From positions 72,134,676-72,198,675 of the forward strand of contig CM043969.1 in assembly GCA_014529385.2 (NCBI GenBank): 64,000 bases of DNA, written 5' to 3'. This DNA is from Adiantum capillus-veneris. Taxonomy: Eukaryota > Streptophyta > Polypodiopsida > Polypodiales > Pteridaceae. Below are positions 12,527 to 22,066 of the stretch, piece after piece. The notes beneath the pieces were generated by a model. That model had not been told where the DNA came from. It was given only the letters and a program-made list of their open reading frames with translations, and searched no databases. Made by a program: the position numbers and the translations under genes. The stretch's first letter is position 1; every line of letters starts with the position of its first letter.

Positions 12527-12781
12527 CCAGGGGGGATTTGTTACCATATACGTGTGGTAGTGATGTGTGTGGTAGTCCTAGTGTGTGAACACACTAGGAC
12601 TACCGGGGCATTTTTTCCCTCTTTAGGAGGTTTTTTCCCCCGTGCATTGTATATACGCCCATCACTCTAGGGCTATCTATCTTTCCATTGCACACTAAGT
12701 AATACACTCTCTATTGTGTGCCTTGAGCTTCCTTCGGCTTTTCCAAGGTGTGTGCGTTTCTCTGCAACCCTAATTCCAACA
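12527..12781 (+). repeat. Copia 1 polypurine tract and 3' LTR
   Basis: The polypurine tract CAGGGGGGATT (about 12528-12538) is followed by the 3' LTR at 12539-12781 (243 bp). This LTR has 16 extra bases that create a perfect hairpin at 12572-12603. Confidence 0.93.
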
Positions 12782-12786
12782 ACTCC

Positions 12787-13097
12787 ATGTCTATCAACTC
12801 TGTCTGTGTCTCTAGGGAGCAAACCTACTCTACCTCTACCTGCACAAACTCTGACAGCACCTACCGTGTCTCACTAGAGCACTGCCGATCTATCTTTGTC
12901 TCTATAGAGTCAACTAGCACATCCTGCACAACTAAATGTCTATCTCATGGCATTGTGGAGCTCACCTGCGAAAGAGACATGTCTCCTCTCTCGCTCAAAG
13001 CATGCTTGCAAAAAAAAATGAGACTACACCGTCTTGAACCTCAGACACATGAATAGGATGTACCAGACCATTACGGGCTCCTCTGACAATCACTAGT
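12787..13097 (-). pseudogene. Copia element E, fragment after protease
   Basis: On the minus strand the first part reads VRGARNGLVHPIHVSEVQDG, the stretch that normally follows a copia protease, then decays. It joins 47704-48311 when gypsy D is removed, because both sides share ACTAGTGATTGT. The rest has stops in all frames. Confidence 0.5.
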
Positions 13098-14024
13098 TGT
13101 TGGATGGATATGCCGCGAGAACGTTAGCACAGCGAGAACTCACCTAACAAGATTTGTCAGCTAAGGACGAAGCTCGACCCGCAGGCGCGTGGAAGCAAGC
13201 ATAGGGTGTCAACCTACACTCGACCGACTCCTAACTAATTCCTACAGAGGTCTCTACCCAATGTCTAAGCTACAACCTTCAGGAGTGCATAAGAGGAGAT
13301 TTCCTACAACGCTTCCAAGAGCCAAATACCCATCAAACGGTCTCGAAACGCCACAGAAGTTGAAGGAGACCCTACCAACACCAATAGGTCGCTCTCCCTA
13401 AGGTCCATGAACCAAAATCCCAACCCAAAACACCCGATGCAAAATCACGTAGGATGTCTGGCCGAAATTTGCAGGTCATCATTTCCGAAATCTAAAGTGC
13501 CTAATGTGTAGCTCTACTCAATGCGAACACGTGGATATGCTGATATGCAAAAATGGATAACATATGCTCACCGAATCACCAGATGAAGCTCGTAGGTTGA
13601 GCTCGCAAAGCCGGACCGTACATGCGCAATGTAGATATTGGCGCGTAGCTCTCGTCGGGGGCAACATGTTGCACTTCTCCACACTCGATTCCGACCACCG
13701 GTGCGCCCGTAGCGTCAAGATGAAGCTCTCACTCTCTCTCGTACACAGTACGCTTACTCACAGACTTCAAAACTTTTTTAAAATGACAAAGGTTTTTCAT
13801 TAAGGTCAAAAAGTGGTATAAATACCTTACAATCTCAAACCCTAATGTTCCAATTTAACCATCTACTCAATCTAAATGTCAAAACTAGGATACAATCTAG
13901 AAACTTCTGTAAGCCCCAATATTTACAAAGGTGAAATGTCAGGTTTTCTCAATAAATGAATAATTACAAAAAATAATAATCCGTCGAGCAGTCATTTTTT
14001 GTAGGGTGTGTCCAGCTTCTAACA
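13098..14024 (-). repeat. Gypsy D 3' LTR
   Basis: 927 bp. On the minus strand it starts TGTTAGAAGCTGG and ends CCATCCAACA. It is colinear with 46776-47703 along the full length, with scattered substitutions. Confidence 0.92.
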
Positions 14025-14059
14025 CTCCCCCCCTTCTTGTTCATGTCGTCCCCGACATG
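14025..14059 (-). promoter_or_regulatory. Gypsy D polypurine tract and adjoining hairpin
   Basis: The minus strand reads AAGAAGGGGGGGAG (14025-14038) directly before the LTR. Just upstream, 14042-14059 is a stem-loop with 7-bp arms (CATGTCG on the plus strand) and loop TCCC. Gypsy A has the same hairpin at the same place. Confidence 0.85.
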
Positions 14060-14076
14060 GCTGTTGAGCTACTTCT

Positions 14077-16174
14077 TCATTGTAGGCTTTCTCTCATCTT
14101 GAGCAGTGACTCATATCTTGCATGTTGAGCTAATAGCGTCGGGTGGAATATGTCAGTGCTGATTGTGAAGAAGCCTGTGTAGAAGGCTTCTTCAAAGGCC
14201 TGGAGGTGATAGGATGGCAAAAACATGATCCTTTTATACAATGCATGTATCACCTCGTGAGAAGGCTAACTAGACAGATCGTATGCACATCTGTATGTAT
14301 CTTGAAAGAAGAAGATAATGTCTGTCACCTGACCTGGTTTGAATGTCTCGAAGACTGCCAAAAGTGTTTTACAAATCTTTCTCATCATGATGCAAGATAG
14401 GTCAGGCGAGCCAGTGAACAATTTGATGGCGCCCGTTAGGGTTTTCACCATGTATTGAACACTTATTCTCTCGCCTTCCTTCGAGCCTGGCAGCTTCCGG
14501 TAATTTAGCCAAGTAGGTTGGCTTCTTTGCAATAGCTCATGGGCCTTCCACGTCCTCATCCTTGGTAGAGGGCAGAAATTGAGGTTATCTCTGATGGATT
14601 TAGGTGCCTCTACCAGATGGATTAGATACTGTGGATACTTTGTCAGCCATGCCTTTCTCCACCTAGGCTGAGAGTCGACTATCAACTTAACTCCTTCAGG
14701 CTTGGAGATGTCTGCTTTGTACATTGGCATTGTTGGCTCCTCTCTGATCCGCTTGTTGATTGTGGCAGCTTCATATTTCAGCATAGGATATGGGAGAGAG
14801 GGCTGTAGCCATTCACGCTGTAGGTTGCTGGCATCTATCTTCTGAATAGTCATTGATTTAAAGACCCTCTGCTCCCATTCCAAGGCTTCTTTTGCTATAT
14901 CTTTGACTGCTGCTTCTATTGCCTTTTGCAACTTCTCTTCTTCTTCTTGTGTCAGATCTTGTGGCTCTTGAGAGGGTCCTACAAGGATTTCCTCTTGCAT
15001 GGTGGTGTCCACTGGATCTGCCACATTCTCTAAGTCTATTCCCTCCATGGCTGCTGGCCCAGTGCTAAACTGCTCTTCTGTTTGCTGCTGGCCTCTCAGC
15101 TCTTCTATTTGCTTCTGAAATGTCTTCTTTTCTGCTTCAGCTTGTTCTCCCATATTCACAAGGAGGTCGTTCAAATCGGCATTTATCTTTTCCGCCTCCG
15201 CGAGCTTTCTCTTGATGGTTTCTAGCTCATTCTGCATTGCTTTGTGCTCTTCTTCCATGCGGGTTTGCATAACCACTGAGCCCTCAGCCAACATCAGTCT
15301 TTCCCGCTTCTCCAGGGTTAACTTCTTTTGGAGCTCTTTCACTTGTTCTTCATAAAGCTCCGTCTCTGAAGTGGTGTGAGTCGAGCTAGCAGCTCTGACT
15401 CTGGCAAGAGATGCCCGTAGCCGTTGGATGGTTTGATCTTTGACTTTCATCTGGTCTTTAAGCTCTATTACCTCATCCTGGCTCACCTCATTCTCTAGCT
15501 CTGCGTTTTCCTTGGCATTTCTCAGCGTTTCCAATTCCTTGGATTCTTCAGCAAGTTGTAGGGTTAGGTTGTCCCTTTCCCTCTCTGCATCTGTCAATGC
15601 CTTGCTGAGTTTTCTGTATTTTTCTTCAACTCCTTGCAGTGTTTGAGCTGCTGCCTAATTCTCTCGTTCCATCTCCTGGCATCTTTGTAATGCCGTGGCC
15701 AGACTGGCTTGCAGCTCTGCTTCTTTCTCTAAAAATCTGCTCTTGGGTCTGTCTTTGTAGTTTGTCTACTTCGGATTTGATAAAAACTTCATTGGCTTTG
15801 AGATTAGAAATCTCACTTTCCGTGGCCATTGATTGTGCCCTGAGCCCGGTTAGCTTGTTCATCACCACATCCCAATCATTGGTGGGTGGCTGTAGGTCCA
15901 CTATATCAGTGGCCATCTCTTTCAATTCCACTAACCGGAGGCTCTACAGCTGTTCTTTGGGCCTTGTGCTTGCCAAGTGAAATGCTACTGTGGTTGCCTC
16001 TTCTCTTGAGTAACCCGCAGCTAGTAGATCAAGAAATGTGTTAAACCTTCTTTCCTCTGGATCTATCTTTTCCTCTTTCTCTTCATCTTCTTCTTGCTGC
16101 TCTTGCTCTGGCTCTTTTCTTGCTGAAAATCTTCTTGTTCCTCCTCCTTTTGTTGGGTTTGTGGAGGGCTACGA
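14077..16174 (-). pseudogene. Gene X of gypsy D, C-terminal part (coiled coil)
   Basis: No family recognised. Minus-strand reading from 16174: a Gln/Glu/Lys-rich stretch; DPEERRFNTFLDLLAAGYS; then a long heptad-rich coiled coil (about 15930-15080, rich in E, K, L and Q); an acidic linker; and a globular C-terminal part (WEQRVFKSM, QREWLQPSLPYP, QPRWRKAWLTKYP, AFEEAFYTGFFT). It ends with TGA at 14077-14079, just before the polypurine tract. Damage: TAG near 15943, a frameshift near 15735, TAG near 15655, and TAG at 14266-14268. The N-terminal piece is at 16494-16884 in opposite orientation. Element F has a homologous C-terminus at the same place, so X looks like a true extra gene of these gypsy elements, placed after pol. 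Function unknown; a Gag-like or structural role is only a guess. Confidence 0.6.
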
Positions 16175-16493
16175 TGTTACCATATACATGTGGTAGTGAT
16201 GTGTGTGAACACACTAGGACCGCCGGGGCATTTTTTCCCTCTTTAGGAGGTTTTTTCCCCCGTGCATTGTATATACGCCCATCACTCTAGGGCTATCTAT
16301 CTTTCCATTGCGCACTAAGTAACACACTCTCTATTGTGTGCCTTGAGCTTCCTTGGTCTTCTCCAAGCTGTGTGTGTTTCTCTGCAACCCTAATTCCAAC
16401 AATTGGTATCAGAGCAGGTCACGTCCTCCCGGGCTTAGTCGCCAGCTGCTCCAGCACACGCCTGCTCACTTTCTCCGATTTCAGTGAGCTTTG
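16175..16493 (+). repeat. Extra copia LTR with primer site and partial leader
   Basis: Plus-oriented LTR 16175-16401 (227 bp, two differences from the copia 2 LTRs), exact primer site TGGTATCAGAGC at 16404-16415, then copia leader up to about 16493, where the sequence switches to gene X. The five bases before it, TACGA (16170-16174), are the reverse complement of TCGTA before the copia 2 LTR at 16885. This ties both to one insertion event followed by inversion. Confidence 0.9.
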
Positions 16494-16884
16494 GCAGAAA
16501 GAGCAGAAAGAGCAGAAAGAGCACTCAAGGGAGATTTGAGAGCAGAAAGAGCACTCAACTGGAAAGCTTCAGAGCAGAAAGAGCACTCAAGGGAGATTTG
16601 AGCGAGCTATGGAAGCCATCACTAGAGGCCATGTCGGGGTCATCTCAAAGGGTGGTTTGAAGATTACATCAAAAATTTTGATATCCTGGATGCTACAGTA
16701 GAAAACATCCCTAACATCCCATTTACAGAAGAAGAAGTGGATGAAGTACGACGGCAACTGCTAGAAGAGCACGAAGGCCAGGAAAGAGAGCGGAAGACCA
16801 AGGCGGACCGGGACTTCAAGAAGAAGCCACCAACTCCACCGTCAAGCCCGGAATCCAACCCACCGCCATCACCACCTCCTCGTA
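16494..16884 (+). pseudogene. Gene X of gypsy D, N-terminal part, inverted
   Basis: The plus strand reads HLKGWFEDYIKNFDILDATV, EEEVDEVRRQLLEEHEGQER, then PPTPPSSPESNPPPSPPPR, where it hits TCGTA and the copia LTR. Dropping the copia insertion and one TACGA copy, the frame continues in the opposite-strand piece at 16174 (SPPQTQQKEEEQEDFQQ), so both are one gene. The 5' end (about 16497-16600) holds repeats of GAGCAGAAAGAGCACTCAA. Stops lie in the first part and no start codon could be fixed. Confidence 0.6.
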
Positions 16885-17111
16885 TGTTGGAATTAGGGTT
16901 GCAGAGAAACACACACAGCTTGGAGAAGACGAAGGAAGCTCAAGGCACACAATAGAGAGTGTGTTACTTAGTGTGCAATGGAAAGATAGATAGCCCTAGA
17001 GTGATGGGCGTATATACAATGCACGGGGGAAAAAACCTCCTAAAGAGGGAAAAAATGCCCCGGCGGTCCTAGTGTGTTCACACACATCACTACCACATGT
17101 ATATGGTAACA
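16885..17111 (-). repeat. Copia 2 3' LTR
   Basis: 227 bp, minus orientation (plus strand reads TGTTGGAATT to GGTAACA). The polypurine tract beside it, on the minus strand CCATGGGCGATTT, is altered from the copia 1 form CCAGGGGGGATTT. Confidence 0.93.
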
Positions 17112-17186
17112 AATCGCCCATGGAGTGATGCGGTGAACGAGAGCTGGCACATGAGTAAAGGGAAGTGCCATGCCCTGAGGACAGGA

Positions 17187-20100
17187 TCAGTCCACAAAGG
17201 GGAGTAAGCCCAAAGCTTTGCGGAAAGCTTCAAGCTTCTCACGAGACAATGCCTTTGTGAAAAGATCTGCAAGGTTGTCCTGTGTTGGCACATAAGCCAA
17301 GCTGATCTCTCCTGCTGAGAGCCTCTCCCTGACATAGTGGTAATGCACCTCAATGTGCTTTGTGCGAGCATGAAAAACTGGGTTCCTTGCAACTGCCAAT
17401 GCGCTCTGACTGTCAGTGTAGATAGTGTTGGCAGTGTCCTGTCCAACACCCAAGTCATCCATAAGGCGTCTGAGCCATACACACTCAACCGTAGTTGTGA
17501 AGACTGCCCTGTACTCAGCCTCACAACTCGAAGTGGCCACAGTAGGTTGCTTCTTGCTCAACCATGATATACATGAACTGCCAAGCATGAAACAAAAACC
17601 ACTTGTGGACACTCGCGTGTCAAAACAACCAGCCCAATCTGAGTCCCAAAAAGCATGTAAGTCTGGCGGCAATGATCCCCCCTTGGGATAAAACAAGCCA
17701 AGATGTAAAGTGCCACTAAGGTAGCGGAAAATCCTCTTGACAGCCTGCCAATGCTTAGACCCTGGGCTATGCATAAATCTGCTGACCTGCGAGACTGCAA
17801 ACTGAATATCTGGCCTCGTGTTGCATACATAAATGAGGCAGCCAACAGCAGTTTGGTAAAGAGTGACATCAGCAGGATCGCCAGCATCATGTAGACTCAA
17901 CTTCAAACCTGTTTCCATGGGAGTGGCAATAGGTTTGCAATCCTCAAGTCCAAACTTACATAGCAATGTCTCTATGTAACTTTTCTGACACAAGGCAATA
18001 CCACCATCACACTGCTTAAACTGTATACCCAAGTAATGATGCAACAGCCCCAAATCTTTCATCTTGAAAGTAGCATTCAAATCAGCCTTAAATTCAGCAA
18101 TATGTCTCTCATTTGGTCCAGTGATCAACAAATCATCAACATAAAGAACCACAATGAGAAATACATCATCCTCACGCTTTACATACAATGTGCTTTCTGT
18201 TGGACTGTTACAAAAGCCTCGTTTAACCAAATGAGTGTCAGCTTTCTCATACCAAGCACGAGGAGATTGCTTCAACCCATACAAAGCCTTCTTACATTTG
18301 CACACTTTGTCCTCTTGTCCTTTTATGACAAAACCGCGAGGCTGCGTTACATAAACTTCCTCAAATATGTCACCATTCAAGAAAGCAGTAACAATGTCTG
18401 ATTGATGTACATCCCAACCAAAATGAGCTGCCAATGCACATAGAAAACGCACAGTAGTCATACGACAAGTGGGAGCAAAAGTCTCTTCATAATCTATGCC
18501 TTTTTGTTGTGCATAACCCTTTGCAACAAGTCGAGCCTTATGGCGATCGATCTCACCATCTGGCTTGCGTTTGAACTTGTAAACCCACTTCGTACCAATG
18601 GCCTTTTTGCCAGGAGGCAAATCACATAAAGTCCATGTGTCATTCTCTATAAGTGCATCATATTCTGATTTCATGGCAGCAATCCAATTTTCTGAATTCT
18701 GTGCTTCATCAAAAGACAGAGGCTCCTCAACATCATGTAAACTAGACACGGCCAAAGCATAACAATCTAATGCATAAGATGCATGGAGAGAGCCTGAACG
18801 AGTACGACTAGATCAAGGTGCATCCAATTTACTGTCACGCAAAGTGTGCACCAGCCATTTTGGCATACCTCTAGCCTGCTCATTTTCAGCCCTTTCCTCA
18901 TCAAGTACATCATGTACATCTGCATCAGTAATAGGCTGTTCTAAAACATTTTCAGAAACCCCCATAGGCTGTACATTTGCCTCATTGGAACTTACATTCG
19001 TATTTCCACCACTGAAAAGAGGCAACAAAGTGTCATAAATGTCCTGTGAGCTTACATTACTGTCTCTAGTACATGACAGCAAGGGCTGAACAGAATCTTC
19101 CACAAACACTACATCCCGTGAAACCACAATACGTTTTGTTTGCGGATGATACAACCTGTAACCTTTGCTTTAGGCACTATAACCAACAAAAATACATTTG
19201 ACAGCCTTATCATCCAATTTTCTGCGCTGCACTTGTGGCACCAAAGCATATGCCAAACAGCCAAAAACACGCATGTGCTCAATAGAAGGCTTTCTATCAT
19301 GCCATGCTTCATATGGAGTAATAGACTGCAAAGCTTTCGTAGGACACCTATTAAGTACATAAGTGGCACACATGATGGCCTCAAGCCAAAAAGAATGCGG
19401 CAAAGCTTGACTTTTGACCATACATCGTGCCATTTCCGTTAGTGACCTGTTTTTCCTCTCAGCAACACCATTTTGCTGAGGTGTATAAGGCACTGTACAT
19501 TGGTGTTTTATCCCACGACTAGCCAAAAATGCATTAAATTCATGAGACATATACTCCCCCCCTCGATCGGAACGCAGGGTGCCCATAGTACATTTTGAGA
19601 CATTTTCAGCCATAGCCAAAAATTGTTTGAAGCACATAAAAACTTCGGACTTCGCTTTTAGCGGAAATACCCATGCATGCCTGGAGTAATCATCAATGAA
19701 AGTCACGAAGTACAGGTAATTGCCCAAGGACGGAGTTTGCATGGGCCCACAAACATCACTATGCACAAGCTGCAACCTGCATGTCGCCCTAACTGAACCA
19801 TCCTTTGGAAACTTAGAACGCTGCATTTTACCCAGAATACAGCCTTCACAAACATGTTTGACAGGTGCTTCAAGAGGCGGCAAAGAAGCAACCATATCAG
19901 ATTTCTGCAAACGCAGCAAACTGGCAAAATTCAGATGACCAAAACGTGCATGCCAAAGTTTTGCATCTGAAATAGCCCTTGAATCTACAACAGCATTTGC
20001 AAAATTTTGTCCACACTTGTCATACAAAGTGAGCTTATACAGCCCACGGCACAAAAGCCCAGATGCAACAATTTCATCACCAAAACTGAGATCATGAACT

Positions 20101-21473
20101 GTACATCTGTCATCCACAAATTTGACTACAAGTCCAAGTCTAGCAAGTGCGGATATAGACAAGAGATTCTTCTTGATCCCACGTACATAAAGTGCATCAA
20201 CAAGTGTGAAGGAACTGCCATTAGCAGCAGTGAGCACAGTCTTTCCAACTCCCTGAACTGGATAAGAGGCGTTGTTGGCACAAGTGACTGAATTCCCATG
20301 AGGGACAGACTCGAGAGAGATAAACAATTCACGATGTGAGGTAATGTGCTTTGTAGCACCACTGTTGAAATACCACACATGTGAATCTGCAGCAACTGAC
20401 AAGCATGCATCATGGACAGCAGGATTGTAAGTGCACTCTGCGCTAAAAGCCCATTCTGCATCAACATCAGCATCACAATCTTCTTTCACAGAAGACTCAA
20501 CAATGGCTGCATTTGTAGTGGAACCAGCATTTGCAGTGGAACCACCCTCTTTCTTCTTAGCCTCTTTGGCCTTCAACTTAGGACACGACTTGATCAAGTG
20601 ATCATTGGCTTTACAATAATGGCAACGCATCTTCTTTTTGCCCTTATCACCAGAATTGCCAGACGAAGTGCTGCCACCAGAAGCATTAGGAACAGAATTT
20701 TTGCCACTCACAGCAGAACCATAAGAAGTGGCTGCATTACTGTTACCACCCTTTCTTTGAGAAGCAATAAAAGCCTGTTCAACTGCACGCTGCCTAGTCC
20801 TGTTTTTTCTAGAAAGTGACTCTTGCAACAGCAATGTGCATAATGCATCAAACTTGACAACTTCAGGATTTCCTTGGGTCATCAGTCTCCAAGTACTAGC
20901 AAAAGTCTGGTAGGAATCTGGTAAGGCATCAAGAACAGTCTGCACAAGGGAACTGTCCAAAATGACTTCACCTGCAGAAATGAGTTGCTCATTGATATCC
21001 TTGACACTAGCAAGGAAAGTGTCCATATCATCTTCCTCATGCATAATCTTTGACTCTAGCTCTTTACGCAGCAAAGCAATTTTAGCCTCATTGCGGCTTG
21101 CATAAAGACCTGCTAGAATATCCCAAGCTTGTTTTGCAGATTTTGCTGAACGGATGTGAGGAATAATGGTGCGCTTCACAGACAACGCAATCAATGCATG
21201 AGCCTGCGCATCCTTAACATCCCAACGAGCTTGTTCTGCCGTAGGCAAAACAACTCTAACAGCTGCAATCCTTGCAGCAAGACCTGCAACATCCTCAACA
21301 TCGCCTACATCTTCAGAACCAGGACGTACATCAATGCCCTGCACAATGTTCCAGACACCTTTTGACACAAGAACATGTTGCATCATATAAGCCCACATAG
21401 GGTAGTTGTCCCCATCCAACCTGTCCTCAGCAGCAAACATCTTGAACACATCTGTGTTGTTGTTGTCAGCCAT
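17187..21473 (-). pseudogene. Copia 2 gag-pol polyprotein, two in-frame stops
   Basis: One frame from ATG at 21471-21473 (MADNNNTDVFKMF) to the stop at 17187, about 1,428 codons and near the usual copia length. Domains in order: gag; zinc knuckle CHYCKANDHLIKSC (CX2CX4HX4C); protease; integrase with HARFGHLNF, HSDVCGP, SDRGGEY and AERKNR (the D, D, E residues present); reverse transcriptase with YVDD; RNase H with EAEYRA; end LLPFVD. Nonsense codons: TAA at 19170-19172 (Lys in copia 1) and TGA at 18813-18815 (Leu in copia 1). The protease site reads WYFNSGATKH, with Asn for the catalytic Asp. No frameshift was seen, so it died recently. Confidence 0.93.
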
Positions 21474-21825
21474 GGTAAATGCTGCACTTGATGTGAAAAC
21501 TGCCCGAAAATAGGAGAAATGGAGCGGGAACAACTTGTGCTATATAGCACAAACCGTAGAAGACTATAAGGCACCTGTTATGCAGAAAACGACACTGACA
21601 GAAAATCTGCACAAAATGACGAAATAGCCTGTGCAGTACTAGTAGCCTGTAGTGGAAACGGAGGCCGAAATGAGCCCAAATCAAAATTCTGAGCAGACCG
21701 AGCTCTTTGAGCACACCCAAAATATTTGTCGACCTGCGAACGCTCGCCAAAGCTCACTGAAATCGGAGAAAGTGAGCAGGCGTGTGCTGGAGCAGCTGGC
21801 GACTAAGCCCGGGAGGACGTGACCT

Positions 21826-22066
21826 GCTCTGATACCAATTGTTGGAATTAGGGTTGCAGAGAAACACACACAGCTTGGAGAAGACGAAGGAAGCTCAAGG
21901 CACACAATAGAGAGTGTGTTACTTAGTGTGCAATGGAAAGATAGATAGCCCTAGAGTGATGGGCGTATATACAATGCACGGGGGAAAAAACCTCCTAAAG
22001 AGGGAAAAAATGCCCCGGCGGTCCTAGTGTGTTCACACACATCACTACCACATGTATATGGTAATA
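21826..22066 (-). repeat. Copia 2 primer site and 5' LTR
   Basis: The primer site TGGTATCAGAGC (minus strand, 21826-21837) is an exact match to the initiator-Met site. The 5' LTR is 21840-22066; its outer end has lost the canonical TG (reads TA), at the junction with gypsy D sequence. Confidence 0.92.

Larger units (their letters stand above)
7585..12781 (+). mobile_element. Copia 1: full-length but broken Ty1/copia element
   Basis: The element has LTRs at both ends (7585-7812 and 12539-12781), an initiator-Met primer site, a gag-pol region and a polypurine tract. It is flanked by a perfect 5-bp target duplication, ACTCC (7580-7584 and 12782-12786). It was inserted into the interior of copia E. 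About ten substitutions and one 16-bp insertion separate the LTRs, so it is older than copia 2, with which it shares family identity along its whole length. Confidence 0.95.
16885..22066 (-). mobile_element. Copia 2: young, nearly intact Ty1/copia element
   Basis: Minus-oriented. LTRs at 16885-17111 and 21840-22066 appear identical over 227 bp except for the outermost bases of the right LTR (GGTAATA for GGTAACA). The primer site is exact and the polyprotein is a single frame with two stops. The left flank is TCGTA; the right flank (GTCTA) does not match. The matching duplicate is instead found inverted at 16170-16174 beside an extra LTR, so the copy has been rearranged after insertion into gene X of gypsy D. 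Confidence 0.93.

Noticed and set aside
16175-17111. A small hairpin (foldback) transposon with inverted LTR ends
   Set aside because: The ends are copia LTRs with a primer site on one side, and the target duplicates and split gene X are explained by an inversion.
18813-19172. Programmed stop readthrough in copia 2
   Set aside because: The two stops fall inside integrase/reverse transcriptase at positions that are sense codons in copia 1, with no readthrough context.
19140-21365. Several plus-strand open frames over copia 2
   Set aside because: They are antisense shadows of the single polyprotein frame on the minus strand.
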